The notes under the pieces were generated by a model that was not told the DNA's origin, searched no databases, and worked only from the letters and a program-made list of their open reading frames with translations. The position numbers and the translations under genes were made by a program. Source: an uncultured Allomuricauda sp. (lineage in GTDB: Bacteria; Bacteroidota; Bacteroidia; Flavobacteriales; Flavobacteriaceae). Taken from it: a stretch of DNA of 64,000 nucleotides. Shown here one piece after another: positions 25,649-35,324 of the stretch. Each line of letters starts with the position of its first letter. Position 1 is the first letter of the stretch. The DNA is taken from the NCBI RefSeq assembly GCF_947499585.1, contig NZ_CANMOO010000002.1, positions 248,001-312,000 of the forward strand. The letters run 5' to 3'.

Positions 25649-28600
25649 ATGAGAAGAATCTACTGGATTTTCTTTAGTGCTATTTTACTAGGTGTTGGTT
25701 GTTCTAAAAACAGCTCAGAAAGTTTTTTTAAAAAACAACCTGCATCACATACTGGTATAACTTTCAAGAACGAGCTCAGGGATACCCCAGAACTCAATAT
25801 TCTTACTTATCTATACTACTATAATGGTGCAGGAGTTGCCGCTGGTGATTTTAATAATGACAACTTAGTTGATCTTTATTTTACATCAAACCAAGGCGCG
25901 GATAAACTGTATATAAACAAAGGGGGCTTTAAGTTTGAAGATATCACAGAAGCTGCCAACATTAACAATAGTGACGGATGGACAACGGGTGTAACCTATG
26001 TTGACATTAACAACGATGGCCTATTGGACATCTATATATGCAAGGTTGGTAACTATAAAAAAATCAAAGGGAAGAATTTACTTTATGTAAATCAAGGTGT
26101 TGATGAAAAAGGAGTGCCTAGTTTTAAAGAAGAAGCATCTAAATACAATCTAGATTTCTCTGGATTCTCAACACAAGCAGCATTTTTTGACTATGATATA
26201 GATGGGGATTTAGATATGTACCTACTCAATCATTCCGTGAATCCAAATAGATCATACGGTAAGGGAATAAAGAGAAAACAAATAGACTCTCTTTCAGGCG
26301 ATGTTTTGTATAGAAATGACAACGGAGATTTTGTTGATGTTTCAGCTGAAGCTGGAATTTTTCAGGGTGGCATTGGATATGGTCTAGGGCTTGGTGTTAG
26401 TGATATTAACAATGATGGTTATCCAGATATTTATGTGGGGAACGATTTTTTTGAAAACGACTACCTCTACATCAACCAAAAGGATGGAACTTTTAAAGAG
26501 GTTATTTCTGAAGATCAAACCAAGTTAGGGCACACCTCCCATTTCTCTATGGGCAACGACATTGCGGATATTAATAATGATGGTTTAACGGACATTATTT
26601 CTTTGGATATGCTACCAGAGAATTTGGAGACCTACAAAACCTCTGGCCTTGAATATGCTTTTCCGGTATATCAACAATACTTGAAGAACGGTTTTGCCCC
26701 GCAATACATGCAAAACACCCTACACCTTAATTTAGGGAACACAAATTTTAGTGAAATAGCCAATTTGAGTGGTATTTCTGCTTCAGAATGGTCATGGGGC
26801 TCTCTACTTGCTGATTTTGATAACGATGGCCACAAAGACATCTTCATTTCCAATGGAATAAAAGGAGCAACCAATGACATGGACTTTATCAGTTTTATAG
26901 CCAATGATAAAATTCAGAAACAGATTGAAGAGGGAATGTCAGAAAAGGAAATGGCTTTTATCAATGAACTGCCAGAAAAAAAGGTTTCAAATTATTTCTT
27001 TAAAAATAATGGCGATTTGACCTTTAAAAATGTCACCGATTCTTGGTCCAACAAAGAGGATTCATACAGCAATGGTTGCGTCTATGTAGATTTGGATAAT
27101 GATGGAGATTTGGATTTGGTAGTCAATAATGTTAATGACGAGGCTTTTATTCTTGAAAATACTCTTGATTCAAAACCAAATTACAACTCAATCCAAGTAA
27201 CTTTTAAAGGAAACAAAGAAAATACATTTGGTATAGGCGCTAAACTTATTGCAAATACCACAAACGGAACTTTAGCTCAAGAAAACTATGTGAGCAGAGG
27301 GTATTTATCTGCTGTCCCCAATACACTCCATTTGGGAATTGGCAAAGATTCCATTATAGAATCCCTTACGATTATATGGCCCACTGGAAAATACCAAAAA
27401 CTTGAATCTGTTAACTCAGGTAGATTAGAAATTGAAGAAAAGAACGCAAGCGGTAATTTTTATACCGAAAGGAATAGTGCTAAACCTTCAATATTTATTC
27501 AAAGAGACAGCCTAATTTCTTTTGTTCATAAAGAACAATCTACTTATGATTTTGACCGAGCTCCCTTAGCACCTTTTGCCAATACAAATGAAGGCCCTTC
27601 AATCTCGGTAGCTGATGTAAACAATGATGACCTACAAGATATTTTTATTTCAGGGGCAAAGGCACAGGCATCTAGACTTTATATCCAGACTATTGAAGGC
27701 ACGTTTATAGAAGAACAAGAGGATGTTTTTTCAGCAGATGCATTCAATGAGGACGTTTCACATGTGTTTTTTGATGCCAACGGCGATGACTTTCAAGACT
27801 TGGTGGTAGTAAGTGCGGGCAATGAATTTAAATCCTCTAACAGAATACAACCAAGGCTTTACCTAAATCAAAATGGAACATTTGTAAAAGATCCCGAAGC
27901 ATTTAAAGGAGTTGAGTTAAATGCTTCTAAAGTTACAACAGTAGATTTTGATGGAGATGGCCATACGGACATCTGCATTACTTCCGATCAAGTTCCTCAG
28001 CAATTTGGAACTATCGCAACACAATATTTATTTAAAAATAATGGGGAGGGTGTTTTTGAAGATGTCACTTCTAGTATTTGTCCTAGTTTCAAATCCATAG
28101 GTAATGTGAAGGGTATAATTTGGTCAGATTTGGATGGTAATGGGTTTAAAGACCTTGTTGCAGTTGGTGATTGGATGCCCATTTCAATTTTTATGAATGA
28201 TGGCAAAAAAATGGAATTGATTTCAAATAATGGTTTGGACAAAACCCATGGTTTTTGGAATTCCATTATTGCCGAAGATTTTGACAATGATGGGGATTTG
28301 GACTTAGTAGCAGGGAACTGGGGTAATAACAGCAAACTAAAAGCATCCGTAGAAAACCCGATTACCCTATACAGTCACGATTTTGATGATAACGGTTCCA
28401 TAGAACCTTTGGTCACTTATTTCTATAATGAAAAAGAAACCCCTTTCGCCTCCAAAGATGAACTGGTAAAACAAATGCCTTTTTTAAACAAGAAGTTCCT
28501 TTCTTATAAAAGCTTTGCAAAAGCCTCACTAGAAGATCTCTTTGGCTCTGAGAACCTTAAAAATGCACAGCAGAAAAAAGTTTACGAGCTTTCTAGCTGT

Positions 28601-28954
28601 TATTTTGAAAACACTGGGGATATCACCTTCAAAAAAATTAAATTACCCAGTATGGCACAGGTTTCAACAATCAATGACATGATTGTAGATGACTTTGACA
28701 AGGATGGCCATAAAGACATTCTTGCCGTTGGCAATAACTATGAAATTAGCACTCAACTGGGTAGGATGGATGCATCACATGGCATACTTTTGCGTTTTGG
28801 GGAAAATGGTTTTCAATGGGTAAACAATGTAGGAGTTAACATCCCTGGTCCGGCTAGGAGCATCAAAAAAATTATGATTAACAAAAGGGAATATTATGTC
28901 GTTGGCATTAACGATTCCGCCCCTTTGTTTTTAGAAAAAATTCAAAATGAATAA
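25649..28954 (+). CDS. CRTAC1-like FG-GAP/VCBS repeat lipoprotein with ASPIC/UnbV domain (copy 2)
   Basis: A 1101-residue paralogue of the copies at 12261 and 28947. The lipobox LLGVGC puts the anchor at Cys18. FG-GAP repeats with D-rich calcium loops (DINNDGLLDIY, DLDNDGDLDLV, DFDNDGDLDLV) flank an ASPIC/UnbV domain at about residues 514-600 (GIGAKLIANT, SRGYLSA, IESLTIIWPTGKY). Its last 8 bases overlap the start of copy 3, so both are produced together. The family is of unsettled function; extracellular calcium-stabilised propellers are likely. The operon continues to a haloperoxidase-like lipoprotein. Confidence 0.87.
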   Translation: MRRIYWIFFSAILLGVGCSKNSSESFFKKQPASHTGITFKNELRDTPELNILTYLYYYNGAGVAAGDFNNDNLVDLYFTSNQGADKLYINKGGFKFEDITEAANINNSDGWTTGVTYVDINNDGLLDIYICKVGNYKKIKGKNLLYVNQGVDEKGVPSFKEEASKYNLDFSGFSTQAAFFDYDIDGDLDMYLLNHSVNPNRSYGKGIKRKQIDSLSGDVLYRNDNGDFVDVSAEAGIFQGGIGYGLGLGVSDINNDGYPDIYVGNDFFENDYLYINQKDGTFKEVISEDQTKLGHTSHFSMGNDIADINNDGLTDIISLDMLPENLETYKTSGLEYAFPVYQQYLKNGFAPQYMQNTLHLNLGNTNFSEIANLSGISASEWSWGSLLADFDNDGHKDIFISNGIKGATNDMDFISFIANDKIQKQIEEGMSEKEMAFINELPEKKVSNYFFKNNGDLTFKNVTDSWSNKEDSYSNGCVYVDLDNDGDLDLVVNNVNDEAFILENTLDSKPNYNSIQVTFKGNKENTFGIGAKLIANTTNGTLAQENYVSRGYLSAVPNTLHLGIGKDSIIESLTIIWPTGKYQKLESVNSGRLEIEEKNASGNFYTERNSAKPSIFIQRDSLISFVHKEQSTYDFDRAPLAPFANTNEGPSISVADVNNDDLQDIFISGAKAQASRLYIQTIEGTFIEEQEDVFSADAFNEDVSHVFFDANGDDFQDLVVVSAGNEFKSSNRIQPRLYLNQNGTFVKDPEAFKGVELNASKVTTVDFDGDGHTDICITSDQVPQQFGTIATQYLFKNNGEGVFEDVTSSICPSFKSIGNVKGIIWSDLDGNGFKDLVAVGDWMPISIFMNDGKKMELISNNGLDKTHGFWNSIIAEDFDNDGDLDLVAGNWGNNSKLKASVENPITLYSHDFDDNGSIEPLVTYFYNEKETPFASKDELVKQMPFLNKKFLSYKSFAKASLEDLFGSENLKNAQQKKVYELSSCYFENTGDITFKKIKLPSMAQVSTINDMIVDDFDKDGHKDILAVGNNYEISTQLGRMDASHGILLRFGENGFQWVNNVGVNIPGPARSIKKIMINKREYYVVGINDSAPLFLEKIQNE

Positions 28955-31900
28955 ATGTATTTCTTTATCACTCCTCTTCCTGCTTGTTTTAGGCTGTGGA
29001 AAAAAAGAAGGTGAGCTTTTCTCAAATCCATCTGCTGAAGATACTGGGATTTCTTTTACCAATACCCTGACGGAATCAAATGACTTAAACATTTTGGACT
29101 ATCTCTATTTTTATAATGGTGGTGGAGTAGCTATAGGCGATATCAACAATGATGGCCTGCCAGATATTTTCTTTTCAGGAAATCAGGTAAAAAACGCATT
29201 GTACCTAAACAAAGGCGGACTAAAATTTGAAGATATTTCAGAAAGTGCAGGTATTCAAGGGAAAAGTACATGGAATACAGGTACAGTAATGGGAGACGTA
29301 AACGGCGATGGTTTTCTGGATATTTATGTATGCGCTGTAGTTGGAATCAATGGTTTTGAAGGGCATAACGAGTTATTCATCAATAATGGCGATAATACGT
29401 TTTCAGAAAGTGCTGCAAAATATGGATTGGATTTTGACTCGTACAGTTCTTCTGCTGCTTTCCTGGACTATGACCTTGATGGGGATTTGGACCTTTACTT
29501 ATTAGACCATGCAGTGCATACTCAGGAGTCATTCGGCAGAGTTGATCTACGCTATACAAGGAATTTTGAAACGGGAGATAAGCTACTCAGGAACGATGGA
29601 GGAAAATTTACCGAAGTTAGTGAGGAAGCAGGCATTTATGGTGGAATAAATGGATATGGGTTGGGTATAGCTGTTTCCGACTTTAACCTAGATGGTTATC
29701 CGGACCTTTATATTGGGAATGACTTTCATGAAGACGATTATTACTATTTAAATAATGGTGATGGAACATTTACCGAAAGTCTTAGAAAATACTTTGGACA
29801 TACGAGCAGGTTCTCCATGGGGAGCGATGTTGCAGATATTAATCATGATGGCTTACCAGATTTAATTTCTTTGGATATGCTTCCAGAAGATGAAATCCCG
29901 TTAAAATCTTCTGAAGGGGATGACAATATTCAAGTGCAACGACTTCGGATTGAGCGTTACGGATATCATTATCAGTTTACAAGAAATATGCTTTATGTAA
30001 ACCAATCCAGTGGTAATTATCTAGAGACCGCATTACTTAGCGGAGTTGCAGCCACCGACTGGAGTTGGAGTGCGTTGTTTGGAGATTATGACCAAGACGG
30101 AGAACAAGATTTGTTTGTTTCCAACGGAATTCCAAAACGTCCAAATGATTTAGATTATATCCGTTTTATTTCTAACGAACAGATTCAAAAGAAACTTGAC
30201 AATACTAAATTAGTTGACCAAGAAGCACTTAATTTAATGCCTTCTGGAGCCATAAATAATGCTGTTTTTAAAGGAAGTACAAATCTCCAGTTTGAAAATA
30301 AATCTGACAATTGGATTACCAAAGACACCTTAATATCGGGAGCTACCGCTTATGGAGATTTGGATAACGATGGAGATTTAGATTTAATCACCAATAATAT
30401 AAACGCACCAGCCACTATTTATGTTAATAAGACCAATTCAAGTGCAAACTACCTAAAGATTCAACCAAAGTTCAAAGCAAAGAACCCCTTTGGTATTGGA
30501 ACAAAAGTTTATTCCTATCATAAAGGCATTTTACAATATAAGGAACTCTATACTAGTCGAGGGTTTCAATCAAGTTCAGAGCCTTTAATACACTTTGGGT
30601 ACGGAACTACCCAAAAGGTTGATTCAATAAAAATTGTTTGGCCAGATAAATCATATCAAACTCTTAGAGAAGTTGCCACCAATCAAACCTTAACGGTAAA
30701 GCCAGATAATACAAAGGCATATAATTATGAATCCGTTAAATCTAAGCTTAAGCCACTTTTCAAAAAAGTGGATGATAATTTAGGGATAGATTTTACACAT
30801 ATAGAGGATAATCATATCGACTTTAATAGAGAGAAACTTATCCCTTATCGTGTATCTGATTTAGGTCCGGCAATCGCTGTAGGAGATTTGAATGAAGATG
30901 GCAAAGAAGATGTATTCTTTGGAGGATCAAAGTTCTTTCCTTCCAAAATCTATGTGCAACAGGATACATCATTTGTGGAGCAAAAATTTCTTGAGCTACA
31001 AAAAGATTCGGTCAAGGAAGATGTAGTTGCACTAATAAAAGATTTTAATGGAGATGGGAAGGATGACATATTTATGGGTTCAGGCGGGGCAGATTTCTCT
31101 GGAAAAGCTAAACCTTTATCAGATAGTTATTTTGTTAAAACGGATTCTAGTTTTGTAAAATCCAATCTGCCAGATTTCTTTGAAAATGCTTCAGTAGTTA
31201 AAGCAAATGATTATGATAATGATGGTGACTTAGATCTTTTTGTGGGTGCCAATACCGTTACATCGAAATTCGGGGAGATTCCCAATTCATTCATACTGAT
31301 AAATGAAGGTGGTAATTTTTCAATACTAGAAAATGCTCCATTCCAAAACGCAGGAATGGTAACGGATGCCGTTTGGACGGACTTTGATAAAGATGGATTT
31401 GAGGATTTAATCCTAATAGGGGGATGGATGGCTCCAAAATTTTATAAGAATATCAATGGGAGCTTTAGTGAGGTTGACCTTTTAGACAGTTCTTTAAAAG
31501 GGCTTTGGCAAGCTATTCAACCTTTTGATATAGATTCCGACGGAGATATGGATTACTTGCTTGGCAACTGGGGTTCAAACTCAAAATTTAGCGCATCTAA
31601 AAATGCTCCGATGAAAATGTTCTTCTCGGATTTTGATGAAAATGGAAGTACGGAGACCATCGTTGCCACGCAAAAAAATGGACAATACTATCCTATTTTG
31701 GGTCTAGATGAATTATCTGGACAACTAGTTTTTCTCAGAAAAAAATTCAATACCTATAAAGAGTTTGCAGGTAAAACTATGGAGCAACTTTTTGATAAGA
31801 CAATCCTTGATAAAGCAAAAGTTTTAGAAGTGCATGAACTGCGTTCTGGCTATTTGAAGAATCTGGGTGATAAATTCACTTTTGTACCCTTTAAATCAGA

Positions 31901-32195
31901 GTTGCAGGTTTCTCCAATTAAATCCTTTTTATCCCATGATTTTGATGGCGATTCTAAAAACGAGGTTTTAGTAGGAGGAAACTACTTTGGCGTTACACCT
32001 TTTCAAGGAAGATTCGATTCTTTTCCAGGAGCATTGATAACTAATGAAAATGATATAATTTTGGGTGATAGATTGGGCTTAAAACTTACCCAGAAATCAA
32101 TAAGACACCTAAACATAGTTACAATCAATAAGGTAACTTATCTTTTAGTAACGCTTAATAATGATAAAGCCCAAGTATATAGGGTACAGAATTAA
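28947..32195 (+). CDS. CRTAC1-like FG-GAP/VCBS repeat lipoprotein with ASPIC/UnbV domain (copy 3)
   Basis: A 1082-residue paralogue of the preceding gene, with lipobox LLVLGC (Cys17). Calcium-loop repeats include DINNDGLPDIF, DVNGDGFLDIY and DLDNDGDLDLI, and the ASPIC/UnbV segment at about residues 495-590 carries GIGTKVYSY, SRGFQSSSEP and VDSIKIVWPDKSY. The start ATG lies within the end of copy 2, an 8-base overlap that implies translational coupling. A haloperoxidase/PAP2-like gene follows after 9 bases. The tandem arrangement suggests duplication with divergence for related ligands, but that is an inference. Confidence 0.87.
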   Translation: MNKCISLSLLFLLVLGCGKKEGELFSNPSAEDTGISFTNTLTESNDLNILDYLYFYNGGGVAIGDINNDGLPDIFFSGNQVKNALYLNKGGLKFEDISESAGIQGKSTWNTGTVMGDVNGDGFLDIYVCAVVGINGFEGHNELFINNGDNTFSESAAKYGLDFDSYSSSAAFLDYDLDGDLDLYLLDHAVHTQESFGRVDLRYTRNFETGDKLLRNDGGKFTEVSEEAGIYGGINGYGLGIAVSDFNLDGYPDLYIGNDFHEDDYYYLNNGDGTFTESLRKYFGHTSRFSMGSDVADINHDGLPDLISLDMLPEDEIPLKSSEGDDNIQVQRLRIERYGYHYQFTRNMLYVNQSSGNYLETALLSGVAATDWSWSALFGDYDQDGEQDLFVSNGIPKRPNDLDYIRFISNEQIQKKLDNTKLVDQEALNLMPSGAINNAVFKGSTNLQFENKSDNWITKDTLISGATAYGDLDNDGDLDLITNNINAPATIYVNKTNSSANYLKIQPKFKAKNPFGIGTKVYSYHKGILQYKELYTSRGFQSSSEPLIHFGYGTTQKVDSIKIVWPDKSYQTLREVATNQTLTVKPDNTKAYNYESVKSKLKPLFKKVDDNLGIDFTHIEDNHIDFNREKLIPYRVSDLGPAIAVGDLNEDGKEDVFFGGSKFFPSKIYVQQDTSFVEQKFLELQKDSVKEDVVALIKDFNGDGKDDIFMGSGGADFSGKAKPLSDSYFVKTDSSFVKSNLPDFFENASVVKANDYDNDGDLDLFVGANTVTSKFGEIPNSFILINEGGNFSILENAPFQNAGMVTDAVWTDFDKDGFEDLILIGGWMAPKFYKNINGSFSEVDLLDSSLKGLWQAIQPFDIDSDGDMDYLLGNWGSNSKFSASKNAPMKMFFSDFDENGSTETIVATQKNGQYYPILGLDELSGQLVFLRKKFNTYKEFAGKTMEQLFDKTILDKAKVLEVHELRSGYLKNLGDKFTFVPFKSELQVSPIKSFLSHDFDGDSKNEVLVGGNYFGVTPFQGRFDSFPGALITNENDIILGDRLGLKLTQKSIRHLNIVTINKVTYLLVTLNNDKAQVYRVQN

Positions 32196-32204
32196 AACTA
32201 TTTA

Positions 32205-33536
32205 ATGATGAAAGGACAAATCGGCTTACTACTTCTATTCGCTATACTTCTTTTTTCTTGCACAGAAGAAAGTCAACCCATTACTATTACTCCTGAAGAT
32301 TTTCACGGCTCAGTTGACAAGGTAACGGAAGTAATGATACATGATATCTTTTCGCCACCCGTGGCAAGTAGAATATTTGCTTATCCAAATATTGCCGCCT
32401 ACGAAATTTTGGCCTCACAAGAAAATGAATACCTATCGTTGGCCAATCAAGTTAGAGGATTAAAGGCCATTCCCACCCCTAAAGATGGAGAAGTAATCAA
32501 TCATGAATTGGCTGCATTAATCGCGCACATAGAGCTAAGTAAACGCCTTATTTTTTCTGAAGATCGAATCGAAGCCTATCGCGATAGTCTTTATACTATT
32601 TGGGAGGGCAAAAACACAAAAGAATTCAATAGCTCAAAGACCTATGGACTGGAAGTTGCCGAGCATATTGCAAAATGGATGAATGGGGATAATTACAACC
32701 AAACCCGAACCATGCCTAAGTTTACTGTTGACACCGATAATCCATCAAGATGGCAGCCTACGCCTCCGTCATATATGGCAGGAATTGAGCCACATTGGAA
32801 CAAAATAAGACCTTTTGTTATAGATTCTGCAAGTCAATTTAAGCCCACTCCCCCTCCTCCATTTTCCATGGAAGAAGATTCTGATTTCTTTAAAGAGCTA
32901 AAAGAGGTCTATGACATCAGCAATCAAATAACTTCTGCTGGGGATGATTCAGAAGAAGTTGAGATTGCTCAATTTTGGGATTGTAATCCTTATGTATCTG
33001 TAACTAGGGGCCACTTAATGTTCGCAACCAAAAAAATTACCCCTGGAGCGCATTGGATTGGTATTACAAAAATTGCAAGTAGAAAATCCAATGCCGACGT
33101 AAACAAAACTGTTTACGCTTATACCAAAGCATCCATTGCCATGGTCGATGCTTTTATAAGTTGCTGGGATGAAAAATACAGAAGTAACCTAATACGACCA
33201 GAAACCCTTATTAATGAGCATATTGATGAAAATTGGGTGCCCATTCTACAAACACCTCCATTTCCAGAATATACCAGTGGTCATAGCGTAGTGTCGGGCG
33301 CAGCGGCAACTACACTTACCGATATTTTTGGAGACGATTTTGCTTTTGACGATGACACCGAAGTGCCTTACGGATTACCTGTGCGTTCTTTCACTTCATT
33401 TAAGCAAGCAGCTGATGAAGCTGCCATAAGTAGAATGTATGGTGGAATCCATTACCGTAAAGCTGTAAATGTTGGGGTAAAACAAGGACGTGATTTAGGT
33501 AAATTTGTGGTGGATAACCTTAAAATGATTCAATAA
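32205..33536 (+). CDS. vanadium-dependent haloperoxidase/PAP2-superfamily lipoprotein
   Basis: A 443-residue lipoprotein (Cys19, SCTEES) of the PAP2/vanadium haloperoxidase fold. The consensus KX6RP-PSGH-SRX5H is present: K324 with R331-P332, then T357-S358-G359-H360 (Thr replaces the usual Pro), then S409-R410 with H416. These residues bind vanadate or phosphate. The Asp expected 4 residues after H416 in PAP2 phosphatases is replaced by Ala, which favours a haloperoxidase-like subgroup over lipid phosphatase. It sits in an operon behind two ASPIC lipoproteins. Whether it oxidises halides or removes phosphate cannot be told by eye. Confidence 0.85.
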   Translation: MMKGQIGLLLLFAILLFSCTEESQPITITPEDFHGSVDKVTEVMIHDIFSPPVASRIFAYPNIAAYEILASQENEYLSLANQVRGLKAIPTPKDGEVINHELAALIAHIELSKRLIFSEDRIEAYRDSLYTIWEGKNTKEFNSSKTYGLEVAEHIAKWMNGDNYNQTRTMPKFTVDTDNPSRWQPTPPSYMAGIEPHWNKIRPFVIDSASQFKPTPPPPFSMEEDSDFFKELKEVYDISNQITSAGDDSEEVEIAQFWDCNPYVSVTRGHLMFATKKITPGAHWIGITKIASRKSNADVNKTVYAYTKASIAMVDAFISCWDEKYRSNLIRPETLINEHIDENWVPILQTPPFPEYTSGHSVVSGAAATTLTDIFGDDFAFDDDTEVPYGLPVRSFTSFKQAADEAAISRMYGGIHYRKAVNVGVKQGRDLGKFVVDNLKMIQ

Positions 33537-33567
33537 TTCTTTAACCTAAAATTTAATTTGAGTACTG

Positions 33568-34467
33568 ATGAAACGAAAAATTTCTTTGGTAATAGTTTCT
33601 ATTCTTATTGCTTTTCTGGGGTGGTACCTTTTTGTAAAACCCAATGATTATCTAATAACATTTAAGGCCAATACTTTTCCTGGTGCAATTAATCAAACTA
33701 TAAAAAGTTGGGATAAACGAATGCAATCCAATGTCCCATTAGAACAGGATGGATTATTAAACATCAAACAACAATTAAAATTTGGTGATTCTATAGTCCA
33801 ATACGATTGGGAAATAATTCCTATTACAGATTCTACCTCAAAAATTAAGGTAAGTATCAAGGATTTAAACAATAGTTTCATGAATAAACTCATGATTCCT
33901 TTTACCTCAACGGTCATAGAAAAACGCTCTAAAAAAAATCTTGTCAACTTTAATCAGTATCTAAACAATCACATCAAAAACTTTAAGGTGAGCATAATTG
34001 GAGAGGATGAGATAAAACCAACTTTTTGCGCATATCTGACCGTTAGAGGGCTCCAAGCTCAAAAGGCATTTGAAATGATGAGAGACCATCCTTTTTTAAG
34101 TGGTTTCGTAAAACAAAATAACCTTGAGCTAAATGGCTCTCCTTTTGTTGAAATTACTAAGTGGAATATTGAAACTGACAGTGTTGAATACAACTTTTGC
34201 TATCCCATAAGAAAGTCGGACTCTTTGCCAAAGAATGATGAAATAAGGTATAAAGACTTTAAGGGTGTAAAAGCTATAAAGGCAATTTACAATGGAAACT
34301 ACATAACCTCTGATCGTGCATGGTATAAGCTTTTGGATTATGCTCAAAAGAACAATATTGAAGTTGTGAAAACTCCTGTTGAAATTTTTTACGATAATCC
34401 AAACACAGCTGGAAACGAGTTAGACTGGAAAGCAGAAATATTTATGCCAATTAAAGAATCTAAATGA
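33568..34467 (+). CDS. membrane-anchored protein with SRPBCC-like and GyrI-like effector-binding domains
   Basis: A 299-residue protein with one N-terminal membrane helix (residues 5-22). Residues about 25-135 look like the polyketide cyclase/SRPBCC domains often annotated in this arrangement. Residues about 145-297 resemble the GyrI-like small-molecule-binding domain (FCAYLTVRG, GVKAIKAIYNGNY, NELDWKAEIFMPI). The ligand is unknown. It ends in an ATGA overlap with the next gene, so the two are coupled. The N-terminal domain assignment is tentative. Confidence 0.7.
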   Translation: MKRKISLVIVSILIAFLGWYLFVKPNDYLITFKANTFPGAINQTIKSWDKRMQSNVPLEQDGLLNIKQQLKFGDSIVQYDWEIIPITDSTSKIKVSIKDLNNSFMNKLMIPFTSTVIEKRSKKNLVNFNQYLNNHIKNFKVSIIGEDEIKPTFCAYLTVRGLQAQKAFEMMRDHPFLSGFVKQNNLELNGSPFVEITKWNIETDSVEYNFCYPIRKSDSLPKNDEIRYKDFKGVKAIKAIYNGNYITSDRAWYKLLDYAQKNNIEVVKTPVEIFYDNPNTAGNELDWKAEIFMPIKESK

Positions 34468-35324
34468 ATAAACTGACTATTTCCCTAATATTTGTATTCC
34501 TTCAAGGATGTGCCCAAAAACCTTACTATGGGGACTTAACCTACTTGGGAAAGCTTCCTTCAAAGCTCAGCGAAGTGTCCGGAATTGTTTCTATCGGTAA
34601 CACCTCAGCTTGGGTAATAGAAGACAATGGGAATAAAGATCATTTATACGCCATAAACCTTAAAGGAAATCTAGTGAAGGAATTCAAGGTAGAAAATGCT
34701 AAAAACCATGATTGGGAGGATTTGGCGAATGACAAAGAGGGAAATCTCTACATAGGGAACTTTGGAAATAACGCCAACGACCGAAAGAACCTTTCAATCT
34801 ATAAAACACCAAATCCTGAAAATGAAACTGGTAAAAAAATAAAAGCGGAAAAAATTACCTTTCATTACCCAGAGCAAAAGAAGTTTCCGCCAAAAAAGTC
34901 AAAATTGATGTTTGATTGTGAGGCGTTCTTTTACAAAAACAACTTTCTATATCTCATCACAAAAAATAGAACTAAGCCCTATACGGGAAAGGCTTTTATT
35001 TATAAAATTCCTGCTGTTGTTGGCTCTCATGAAGCAACATTAATAGGAGAATTCACTGCCTGCACGGACCAACAGTTCTGTTCCGTCACTGGAGCTGATA
35101 TCTCTCCCGATGGAAAAAAGGTTGTATTACTGGGCTCTGGTTTTATATGGTTGTTTACCGATTTTAGTTCGGATGATTTTACAAAAGGTACTCTGCGCAC
35201 CATAGATGTAAAGCACAGAACCCAACAAGAATCCATTTGCTTTATTGACAATAACACACTTTTAATAGCAGATGAACAGTCTAAAACCAAAGGTCGGAAT
35301 TTATATTCCTACAAGATTGATTAA
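34464..35324 (+). CDS. beta-propeller-like lipoprotein, unknown function
   Basis: I recognise no named enzyme. The 286-residue protein has a lipobox (LQGC, Cys16) and repeated propeller-like strands, for example VSGIVSIGNTSAWVIEDNGN, WEDLANDKEGNLYIGNFGNN and GADISPDGKKVVLLGSG, as in SdiA-regulated or esterase-like propeller proteins. It overlaps the preceding gene by 4 bases, and its stop overlaps the stop of the convergent metallophosphoesterase gene by 4 bases. Likely periplasmic or outer-membrane, function unknown. Confidence 0.7.
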   Translation: MNKLTISLIFVFLQGCAQKPYYGDLTYLGKLPSKLSEVSGIVSIGNTSAWVIEDNGNKDHLYAINLKGNLVKEFKVENAKNHDWEDLANDKEGNLYIGNFGNNANDRKNLSIYKTPNPENETGKKIKAEKITFHYPEQKKFPPKKSKLMFDCEAFFYKNNFLYLITKNRTKPYTGKAFIYKIPAVVGSHEATLIGEFTACTDQQFCSVTGADISPDGKKVVLLGSGFIWLFTDFSSDDFTKGTLRTIDVKHRTQQESICFIDNNTLLIADEQSKTKGRNLYSYKID

